This document shows positions 18,004-24,623 of a DNA stretch of 30,939 bases, one piece after another. A program made the translations under genes and the position numbers. Every line of letters begins with the position of its first letter. The stretch's first letter is position 1. The notes under the pieces were generated by a model. The model saw only the letters and a list, made by a program, of their open reading frames with translations, ran no database searches and was not told the origin of the DNA. Origin of the DNA: Thiotrichaceae bacterium UBA7357. Lineage in GTDB: Bacteria > Pseudomonadota > Gammaproteobacteria > Eutrophobiales > Eutrophobiaceae. The stretch is taken from the NCBI GenBank assembly GCA_002470825.1, contig DKOR01000010.1, positions 1 through 30,939 of the forward strand, written 5' to 3'.

Positions 18004-18309
18004 TTATATGTCTCCCTGAAATACCCACAAAAGACCCAGAACAATTCCGAATGGAAGTAACGATAAAAATATAACAAAAGCTAATCCCTCACTACATAAA
18101 GTAAAAATGTAATATGTAACTAAAACAAGGATACCTACTCTCTCCCTCTGACGAAATCTAAAAATATGACTTTTACCCAACAGAACTCTACTTTCCTTTT
18201 CCTTTTTAACCTTTCTATGGAACTTATGATATCCGTCACTACGGCTATACAGGACTAGTGAGCCGACTAAGAATACACCAAAGATAATGACTACTATGTG
18301 AAGAGGCAT
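18004..18309 (-). CDS. Small membrane protein of unknown function
   Basis: I do not recognise this 101-residue product. It has an N-terminal hydrophobic helix (about 4-20, VVIIFGVFLVGSLVLY) and a strongly basic loop (YHKFHRKVKKEKESRVLLGK). Two closely spaced hydrophobic segments follow (about 58-74 and 77-96). This suggests an inner-membrane protein with a basic cytoplasmic loop. No clear Shine-Dalgarno is seen before the ATG at 18309. It lies alone between rpsI and the first Sel1-type gene. It could be a real small gene or a fragment; the clean hydrophobic/basic layout favours a real one. Confidence 0.5.
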   Translation of the reverse strand: MPLHIVVIIFGVFLVGSLVLYSRSDGYHKFHRKVKKEKESRVLLGKSHIFRFRQRERVGILVLVTYYIFTLCSEGLAFVIFLSLLPFGIVLGLLWVFQGDI

Positions 18310-18441
18310 ATTTCAGACCATCGGATATTCATTCAAGAACTCTCCTAATCTATTAGATTTTAATGAGAATCGTGTTTCTAATTTGAAATTCAAATTATCC
18401 CACAGCTTACCAGATGTTGAAATATAATTAATAACTATGAT

Positions 18442-18619
18442 GTTTTAAAAATCATTGCAGATTATTCCCCTAAAATACCAAGCTGATAAACCAAAGCTTC
18501 TTGCATTAAACTCATCAAATGAAGAGTGGTATTAAGAGTAGTCCAAAATATAAATAATGATGACTAATATGAAGCGCTTACTTTTACTCTGCACATTCCT
18601 AATAACTTTCAATAGTTTT
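18442..18619 (+). repeat. Leader plus signal-peptide module, copy 1
   Basis: Best preserved left-hand copy of a repeated module. The upstream part contains TACCAAGCTGATAAACC, a TCATCAAATGAAGAG block and GTCCAAAATATAAATAATG; it then runs into the start codon and signal-peptide codons. Close relatives begin at 28403 and 30524, shorter ones at 20454 and 30220. The AAGCT / AGCTT pair in its upstream part could form a small hairpin. Confidence 0.75.
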
Positions 18620-18772
18620 GCAGATACATTTTCGGATTCAGTAGCCGCGTATGAGCGCGGTGATTACACTAGTACGATAACATTGTTTGAGAAACTAGCA
18701 GAGCAAGGTGATAGAGAGTATGAAGAATTTTTAAGAGTCCGCGTATTAGAAGATTGCTTTACTTGTCAATAG
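18557..18772 (+). CDS. Truncated Sel1-family secreted protein
   Basis: A 71-residue frame: the signal peptide MKRLLLLCTFLITFNSFA (from the third possible Met), then SVAAYERGDYTSTITLFEKLAEQGD, the lead-in that precedes Sel1 repeats in the 28507 paralogue. It then leaves the family with a short unrelated tail (REYEEFLRVRVLEDCFTCQ). No complete Sel1 repeat remains. It is probably a decayed copy or a minimal secreted peptide. The first start is 18557, but an ATG at 18560 or the one opening MKR would also serve; there is no recognisable Shine-Dalgarno, as in the other copies. Confidence 0.55.
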   Translation: MMTNMKRLLLLCTFLITFNSFADTFSDSVAAYERGDYTSTITLFEKLAEQGDREYEEFLRVRVLEDCFTCQ

Positions 18773-18956
18773 AATAAAGAAGCACAAAATTTATTTAAGA
18801 GTACTCAATTTGTTCTGAACACATTAAAACTAATTAGAATTAATATTGTAGTCCGAACATGATTTCGTGATATTTAGTTATTTGAATTCAAGAAAGAGCG
18901 ATACAAAGAGTTATAATTTTTTTTATTGTTATCAATATAATTAGTTCAACGGTTGA

Positions 18957-19403
18957 TTAATGAACAATAAGTTGTTTTAAAAGAGTGCTTTTATGCGGCT
19001 GATCTTTAACATCTTGTTTGATTCTAGTGGAGGAAGTTCTGGAATTATAACCAACTTGAACAATTTTTTTCCCGTTGTTCTTTAGATAAAACTCTACATC
19101 TATATTATGAGGTTTATCACCCCAATCTTCTCCAATCACAAAAATATCGACATCTAAAATTATGCAAGCAGAAACATATTCAAGTTCATGATAAGGACGA
19201 ACAATATCGACACAACGTAGCGCCATTAGCATCTCCACTCGTTGTTCGAGAGGGATTACCGGCACATTAAATTTATAAGATTTCACCACACTATCAGAAG
19301 CAACTCCGACAGCTACGATAGCACCTAGTGATTTACAACGCTCTAGTAAAGCAAGGTGCCCAACATGTAGCATATCAAATGTTCCGACTGTATAGACTAT
19401 CAT
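18957..19403 (-). CDS. Cytidylyltransferase-like nucleotidyltransferase (TagD/PCYT type)
   Basis: Small (148-residue) nucleotidyltransferase that probably activates a phospho-alcohol with CTP to give a CDP-alcohol. The CTP-binding motif GTFDMLHVGHLALLERC is at residues 7-23, EQRVEMLMALRCVD follows, and near the C-terminus RTSSTRIK matches the RTxxxSTT-type signature of glycerol-3-phosphate and ethanolamine-phosphate cytidylyltransferases. The middle segment DVDIFVIGEDWGDK is also typical. The Shine-Dalgarno AGAGGAA is well placed before the ATG at 19403. It follows the CDP-alcohol phosphatidyltransferase gene by 62 bases on the same strand, so the pair likely makes and uses the same CDP-alcohol. 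Glycerol-phosphate, ethanolamine-phosphate or another headgroup cannot be told apart here. Confidence 0.8.
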   Translation of the reverse strand: MIVYTVGTFDMLHVGHLALLERCKSLGAIVAVGVASDSVVKSYKFNVPVIPLEQRVEMLMALRCVDIVRPYHELEYVSACIILDVDIFVIGEDWGDKPHNIDVEFYLKNNGKKIVQVGYNSRTSSTRIKQDVKDQPHKSTLLKQLIVH

Positions 19404-19465
19404 TATATTATTTAATTCCTCTATAAAAATTATTTTTTGTTACTTCTATTGAATTTCAGTACTTT

Positions 19466-20119
19466 TTATAAAAATTTCCAGCCATAAAAAATAGTTATTC
19501 CAAAGGTATAAATCGCAAGAAGATAAACGTTGAGTGGATTTCCGGAAAGTTTTGGTGTTTTTATTTGAGAAACATTCAAGACAGCGAGGGTCAACCCACT
19601 AATATAAAGAATTATAGAAAAAGTGACATCACTAAATAGGCTTTCAAAAATGAATATTAAAACAAGAATTATATTATTGTTGTCGAGTGCCAGTCCTGTA
19701 TATTTCGAGTCACTAGAAAGACCAAATGTACTAAAATAACTCAGTCGTATTGCACTGGCAGCGATCATTATGAATACGCCTGGTAAAAATAGCGGATCGA
19801 ATTTTCCGAAGCTTAATAGAAGGATTGCGGGAGTGACACCATAGCTCACAATATCTATCAATATATCAAGTTGTCCACCGAAAGCTTGGTCCGTACCTGT
19901 TCTTTTTTTCATTCTTCTTGCAATTAGACCATCCGCCCAGTCAAAAGCGACTGCCCAGATCATGCCAATCATGGCCAAGTAGTAAACGCCCAAAACACTA
20001 AAGTAAATAGCTGATATTGTAGAAGCTAATCCTGCGAGAGAGCATAGGTTAGGAAGATCATTTATGTAGGAAAGAATTGTAGGTTTTAACTCTCCAGTGA
20101 CTCTACTGTTTGTAGACAT
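19466..20119 (-). CDS. CDP-alcohol phosphatidyltransferase
   Basis: Integral membrane enzyme (217 residues, about six hydrophobic segments) of the CDP-alcohol phosphotransferase family. The metal/CDP site D-x2-DG-x2-AR...G-x3-D-x3-D is intact: Asp60, Asp63, Asp85 and Asp89, with Ala67-Arg68. The stretch between AR and G is 12 residues instead of the usual 8, four extra residues around TGTD. The DILIDIVSYGVTPA segment resembles PssA-like phosphatidylserine synthases. Shine-Dalgarno AGGAA lies just before the ATG at 20119. It lies upstream of, and in the same direction as, the cytidylyltransferase gene. A phospholipid headgroup pathway is likely, but the acceptor is not known. Confidence 0.85.
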   Translation of the reverse strand: MSTNSRVTGELKPTILSYINDLPNLCSLAGLASTISAIYFSVLGVYYLAMIGMIWAVAFDWADGLIARRMKKRTGTDQAFGGQLDILIDIVSYGVTPAILLLSFGKFDPLFLPGVFIMIAASAIRLSYFSTFGLSSDSKYTGLALDNNNIILVLIFIFESLFSDVTFSIILYISGLTLAVLNVSQIKTPKLSGNPLNVYLLAIYTFGITIFYGWKFL

Positions 20120-20453
20120 TGTGGTTCCTATGATGATATTGAAAATATTTGACGACGGAAAGAATGTCTATAAGGGACGAGATCTTAGCAAATACTATAT
20201 ACAGAGAATCGGACTAAGATTCCGGTTTTTTTAAGCTTTTACACTGCTGCTTTGGGTCGTGTTGATCATCATGGCATAAATATCAGACTTTAGCTGTATG
20301 TATTTAGTGATAGTTGAAAAGTAATTGATGGTTTTTCTAGTTCAGTTCGTAATTTGCCTAGTGGGTGAAATCTGAGCACTGTATTTCTTCTATACAGCCC
20401 ATATTTCCTACGACGCTTCATCCATAAAAAGCCACTAATGTTATGTGCACTCA
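20120..20453. other. Intergenic region without a recognisable gene
   Basis: About 330 bases between the phosphatidyltransferase start and the second leader-module copy. No supported gene on either strand. A weak plus-strand hairpin GAATC / GATTC (20206-20222) precedes seven Ts at 20226-20232, but no plus-strand gene ends here. The minus-strand promoter of the lipid pair should lie at its left end. Confidence 0.5.
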
Positions 20454-20507
20454 GCAAACGCATCAAATAAAGAGTATTATTAAGAGTAGTCCAAAATATA
20501 AATCATA
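20454..20507 (+). repeat. Leader module, copy 2
   Basis: GCAAACGCATCAAATAAAGAG, then TATTAAGAGTAGTCCAAAATATAAATC, match the leader of copies 1, 3 and 5 and lead into the broken Sel1 gene at 20508. The upstream third of the module is not recognisable here. Confidence 0.7.
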
Positions 20508-20697
20508 ATGACTAATATGGAACACTTACTTTTTCTATGCACACACCTAATAATATCCAATAATTTTGCAAATGAACTATTGGATGAAAATGATGCGTAT
20601 AATCGTGGTAATTACGCTAGTGCGATAACATCGCACGTTTAAGAAACTAGCAGAGCAAGGTGATGCAGAGGCGCAGCACAATATATACAAGAACTGA
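20508..20697 (+). pseudogene. Broken Sel1-family gene
   Basis: Starts MTNMEHLLFLCTHLIISNNFA, a decayed version of the family signal peptide, continues DAYNRGNYASAITS, then hits a stop at 20640 after an apparent small insertion. The family sequence FKKLAEQGDAEAQHNIYKN resumes in another frame from 20638 and stops at 20695-20697. Alignment by eye to the 18557 copy (acattgtttgagaaactagcagag) shows the disruption. It sits just left of the GC-richer nitrate-type cassette. Confidence 0.75.
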
Positions 20698-20739
20698 TAG
20701 AGATTCGTAAAGCATGCTCAACAACGCATGTTGCACAGG

Positions 20740-20767
20740 TTTTTTTTTGCTAATTTGACCAATTAGC
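20740..20767. promoter_or_regulatory. T9 run and 7-bp hairpin upstream of the response regulator
   Basis: Nine Ts (20740-20748) are followed at once by the perfect inverted repeat GCTAATT (20749-20755) / AATTAGC (20761-20767) with a 5-base centre TGACC. It lies 23 bases before the regulator ATG. The T-run is on the wrong side for a plus-strand terminator of the hairpin, so an operator or 5'-leader element is more likely. Confidence 0.4.
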
Positions 20768-20790
20768 GAAGGCTTAAGGTAAACAGCATT

Positions 20791-21705
20791 ATGTCAAAGT
20801 ACCAAATCCTGATCGTTGATGACGAAGAAGATATTCACAGCGTAACAAAACTGGGCCTGCGAGGGCTCAAGTTTAAGAAAAAAGGTTGTGACTTTTTGTC
20901 AGCAATGACGGGTGACAATGCTGTCACCATGGTAAGAGATAATCCAAATATATCCGTGATCTTACTTGATGTCGTAATGGAAACCGATCAAGCCGGCTTA
21001 GATGCGTGCCGCCGAATTCGAAATGAGCTTGGTAATCATGTTACACGGATCATTTTACGTACCGGACAACCTGGAATATCACCCGAAAAGGATACCATCG
21101 ATAACTATGACATTGACGGTTATCTGTCTAAAACCGAAATCACTTCCAACAAACTCTACTCTAGCGTTCGAACGGCACTTAAAGCGTGGAATGAACTCAT
21201 GGACTTAGAGCGCCATAAAGCTAGCCTATCACTTATCCACGATTGCGCGATGTCCGTACACTCGTTTGATCCACTTGAACGATCTCTCGACCGAATTTTA
21301 GAAGCTGCTGCAGCAATCAGTAGCACTGAGATGGCCATGCTGTCACTCGAGACATTTGACAAATCAGAAGTTGCCAGCAATTATATGATGCACTTGGCGA
21401 CTGCAGAAGATGACATCAAAGAACATGTGGCGCGCATCGCTCACGAAGTCAACCAGCGATATGGCAGAGGGGAAAGCACAGGTGCGCTGCAACTCGAAAC
21501 AGGAATGGTATTTCCATTTGCACTTCACCGCGAGCTAGGACACGGATGGATCTATTTAGAAGCCGTAGACCTAGACGAATTGCAACTGCAAGCATTATCA
21601 CTCTTGTGTGGTCATGCCTCGAATGCGCTGTATTCAACCGTTGCGCAGGGCTTACTCAATTCACGGTGGGATCAATCAGACGATTTTGATATATTGGCTA
21701 TTTAA
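20791..21705 (+). CDS. Response regulator, receiver domain plus DUF3369-like domain
   Basis: A 304-residue two-component regulator. The receiver domain (about 4-130) has the acidic pair Asp10/Asp11, phospho-acceptor Asp60 (VILLDVVME), the Thr of ILRTGQP and the conserved Lys114 (GYLSKTE). The rest (about 140-304, from ERHKASLSLIHDCAMSVHSFDPLERSLDRIL) resembles the DUF3369 region found between receiver and output domains in other regulators. Here the protein ends after it, without HD-GYP, kinase or DNA-binding domain. It is first in a three-gene unit, 45 bases before the transporter-kinase gene, whose kinase is its obvious partner. Shine-Dalgarno AAGG lies 11 bases before the ATG. The output mechanism is unknown; protein-protein signalling is inferred. 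Confidence 0.87.
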   Translation: MSKYQILIVDDEEDIHSVTKLGLRGLKFKKKGCDFLSAMTGDNAVTMVRDNPNISVILLDVVMETDQAGLDACRRIRNELGNHVTRIILRTGQPGISPEKDTIDNYDIDGYLSKTEITSNKLYSSVRTALKAWNELMDLERHKASLSLIHDCAMSVHSFDPLERSLDRILEAAAAISSTEMAMLSLETFDKSEVASNYMMHLATAEDDIKEHVARIAHEVNQRYGRGESTGALQLETGMVFPFALHRELGHGWIYLEAVDLDELQLQALSLLCGHASNALYSTVAQGLLNSRWDQSDDFDILAI

Positions 21706-21750
21706 AAAACACCCAACAAAAATTGAAATAACAATAATTGGGCGCAGCGA

Positions 21751-24573
21751 ATGCAAGTAAGTGCTGATAATACTGAATGGCCAAAAAGCCGCGCGACCAT
21801 TGCCTTAACTTTAACAACGACGGCATTTGCTATTTGTTTTGCATGTTGGGTTATCAACGCCGTGTTAGTCACTTATCTCGTTCAAAACGGCATTTTCGAT
21901 TTTTCCGCCGAACAAATTGGCTGGCTTATGGCGACCCCAATTCTAACAGGGGCAATCAGCCGCGTTCCTCTGGGCATATTAACTGACAAATATGGTGGCA
22001 GAATAATACTGACACTCTTATTACTAGGTTGCGCTATCCCGATGTACCTGCTGTCTTTGTCGACGAGCTATATGGGTTTTTTTATTTGTAGCCTGGGTTT
22101 TGGTTTTGCAGGTGGCGGTTTTGCAGTTGGCATCGGCTACGTTTCTACCTGGTACCCTCCTGAAAAACAAGGTACTGCGCTAGGCATATTCGGCATGGGC
22201 AATGCTGGCGCGGCAGTTACGAGCCTTGCGGCACCGGCGCTACTAACCTTCCTTTCTACCGACACAGACCCTACTGAAGCATGGCGGCATTTACCTCAAA
22301 TTTATGCTGCCGTGTTAATCATCATGGCGCTAATATTTTTCTTCGGCAGCGAGAGCAGGTTGCTGGCGAATGCGCGTGAAAAATCTCTAGCAGAACGCTT
22401 ATCACCGCTTAAGTCCGGTGTTGTCTGGCGGTTTGGCTTGTACTACGCATTCGTGTTTGGAGGCTTTGTCGCCATCTCACAGTGGCTGGTCCCTTACAGC
22501 ATCAATGTCTACCAAATCAGCCTGGCGGAAGCGGGTTTACTCGCGGCTGTGTTTAGCCTGCCATCCGGCATCATCCGCGCCCTCGGTGGATATCTGTCTG
22601 ATCGATATGGCCCCAGATGGTTAATGCACACAGTCTTTTTGGGTTGCGCAATTTGCTGCACAATTCTTGCAATTCCAAAAATGGATATTTTAAGCCCAGG
22701 CGTCGGCATAAGCGCCAAAAAAAGCGGAATCGTTGAACACGTATCTTCGAGCACTATTGTTATATCAAGCAATATCTATCAGTTGGAAAGTAAGCCAAAA
22801 GCACTAATCGCTGAAACCGACAGTAACGAAAGACCACTGCTTTTTCCAAAACTACAGAATTGGCAGGAAGTAAATATTGGGGTCGGCGAAGAAGTCGTTA
22901 AAGATCAGCTTATTGCTCGGGGTGTTTCGAATATGTACTACCCAGCTAATATCTGGGTGTTCATCATTTTAGTCTTCATACTCGGTATTTTGACCGGCGT
23001 TGGCAAGGCCGGCGTATTTAAATACATTCCAGATCATTTTCCAGACAACATTGGCACCGTTGGCGGCATCGTTGGTCTAATTGGAGCGATGGGCGGTTTC
23101 GCCTTGCCTATGGTGTTTGGCTACTTACTGAGCTGGACAGGAATGTGGACCACATGCTGGATTGTATTGGCGGTTCTATCTGTTGTCTGTCTTGTCTGGA
23201 TGCAAATTACCATTAATAGAATTATGGCAGTCGAAGCACCAAACCTAGCAAATCTAATAGAAAATAGCGCGGCTCGTTCAATAGCCATCGCAGGCGTTAT
23301 GCGCCATGTTGTTCCGGACAACGTTGAAGAACTCCTACAAGCGTTACCTTTCTTCCACGATCTCACTCAAGAGGAACTGCATGCGGTCGCGAGTATCGGT
23401 GACTTCCAATCAAGCTTAGCGGGCGATATTATCTTTGAGCAAGGCGATCCTGGTGACGCCTTGTACGTCCTGATTACTGGCAAGGTAGAAATTTATCTTA
23501 TCGGCGAAGAAGACAAACGAGTTGAACTCGCTGAATTAGGCGATGGCGCCTATTTTGGTGACCTTGCGCTTATCGACGGGCAAGTCCGTTCAGCTACCGC
23601 GGAGGCAATCGAAAAATGCGAGTTCTTCCTTATCGGCCGTCAACAATTCCTTGGTTTAATGTCCGATTCACCAAGAATTTTAGCGGATGTACTTATCAAT
23701 TTATCTGAACACATCAGAAGTACCAATCAACGTTATGTCGATATAAATGAAAAAAAGGAACGCATACAGAATCAGGCCAAACTTGCCAGACATCAATCAA
23801 TAGCGCAAATGGTCGCGGGTGTGGCTCATGAAATTAATACCCCATTAGGTATCGTCAATCACGCTGCAAGTATTATCACAGAAGATCTCAATGAGAATAC
23901 GATCAATGACATCTCTAAAAATGACGACGCCCAAGAAGTGCTTAAAGGGCTCATGGAAGCGGGCAATCTGATCCAAAACAACATTCGACGCGCCGAAAAG
24001 TTGATTACGTCTTTCAAAAATCTATCGGTTCGCCAGATCACCGAAGAAAGAGAAGAAGTGAGACTCAGCGAAGTTATTGAAGATGTACTCCGCTTGTATC
24101 GCGTTAAGGCTGATTCTTCAAATATGACATTGACCTTTACAAACAATTTGCCAATGAATGATTTGTGGGAGGGTTACCCAGGCCCATTAGGTCAAGTGCT
24201 ATTAAACATCATCGAGAATGCTAATCGTTATGCTTACCCTGATGCGGGAGGCGGCAGTGTTCAGGTCAGTTTACAACCAAGTAATCTACGACAGTTCGAC
24301 TATGCTATTATTGTCAAGGACTTTGGCGTTGGCATACAAGCGACTGAACAAAAAAAAGTTTTCGATGCTTTTTATACCACTGGCCGTGGCAAAGGTGGCA
24401 GTGGGATCGGTTTATCCATTGCCTACAATCTCATAACGTTTCAACTCGACGGCCAAATCAATTTGGCGTCTACAGAGGGTGAAGGCTGCGAGTTTTTGAT
24501 TTACCTGCCACGTATCGTAAAAGAAAAAAGTGAACAGACGCATTTGACACAAGGTGACGGAATAAGCCTCTAG
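21751..24573 (+). CDS. NarK-type transporter / cyclic-nucleotide-binding / histidine kinase fusion
   Basis: A 940-residue membrane protein in three parts. Residues about 15-490 are an MFS nitrate/nitrite porter: FGFAGGGFAVGIGYVSTW and GVGKAGVFKYIPDHFP...GGIVGLIGAMGGF match the two NNP signature regions. Arg71 (ISRVPLGILTDKYGGR) and Arg276 (GIIRALGGYLSDRYG) fit the substrate-binding arginines of NarK. Residues about 311-400 form a soluble insertion between membrane segments. Residues about 528-645 are a CRP-like cNMP domain with the phosphate cassette FGDLALIDGQVRSATA (Arg613; Asp604 where Glu is usual). Residues about 675-920 are a histidine kinase: His693 in GVAHEINTPLG, N-box Asn819/Asn823, DFGVG at 857, FDAF and GSGIGLSI. 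It is probably a transport-coupled sensor for the neighbouring regulator. No strong Shine-Dalgarno precedes the ATG at 21751; the gene follows the regulator by 45 bases. Confidence 0.9.
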   Translation: MQVSADNTEWPKSRATIALTLTTTAFAICFACWVINAVLVTYLVQNGIFDFSAEQIGWLMATPILTGAISRVPLGILTDKYGGRIILTLLLLGCAIPMYLLSLSTSYMGFFICSLGFGFAGGGFAVGIGYVSTWYPPEKQGTALGIFGMGNAGAAVTSLAAPALLTFLSTDTDPTEAWRHLPQIYAAVLIIMALIFFFGSESRLLANAREKSLAERLSPLKSGVVWRFGLYYAFVFGGFVAISQWLVPYSINVYQISLAEAGLLAAVFSLPSGIIRALGGYLSDRYGPRWLMHTVFLGCAICCTILAIPKMDILSPGVGISAKKSGIVEHVSSSTIVISSNIYQLESKPKALIAETDSNERPLLFPKLQNWQEVNIGVGEEVVKDQLIARGVSNMYYPANIWVFIILVFILGILTGVGKAGVFKYIPDHFPDNIGTVGGIVGLIGAMGGFALPMVFGYLLSWTGMWTTCWIVLAVLSVVCLVWMQITINRIMAVEAPNLANLIENSAARSIAIAGVMRHVVPDNVEELLQALPFFHDLTQEELHAVASIGDFQSSLAGDIIFEQGDPGDALYVLITGKVEIYLIGEEDKRVELAELGDGAYFGDLALIDGQVRSATAEAIEKCEFFLIGRQQFLGLMSDSPRILADVLINLSEHIRSTNQRYVDINEKKERIQNQAKLARHQSIAQMVAGVAHEINTPLGIVNHAASIITEDLNENTINDISKNDDAQEVLKGLMEAGNLIQNNIRRAEKLITSFKNLSVRQITEEREEVRLSEVIEDVLRLYRVKADSSNMTLTFTNNLPMNDLWEGYPGPLGQVLLNIIENANRYAYPDAGGGSVQVSLQPSNLRQFDYAIIVKDFGVGIQATEQKKVFDAFYTTGRGKGGSGIGLSIAYNLITFQLDGQINLASTEGEGCEFLIYLPRIVKEKSEQTHLTQGDGISL

Positions 24574-24623
24574 GCTATTATGAGCGCCTGGACCCACTAA
24601 AGATGAATCCACTTTATTGAAAG

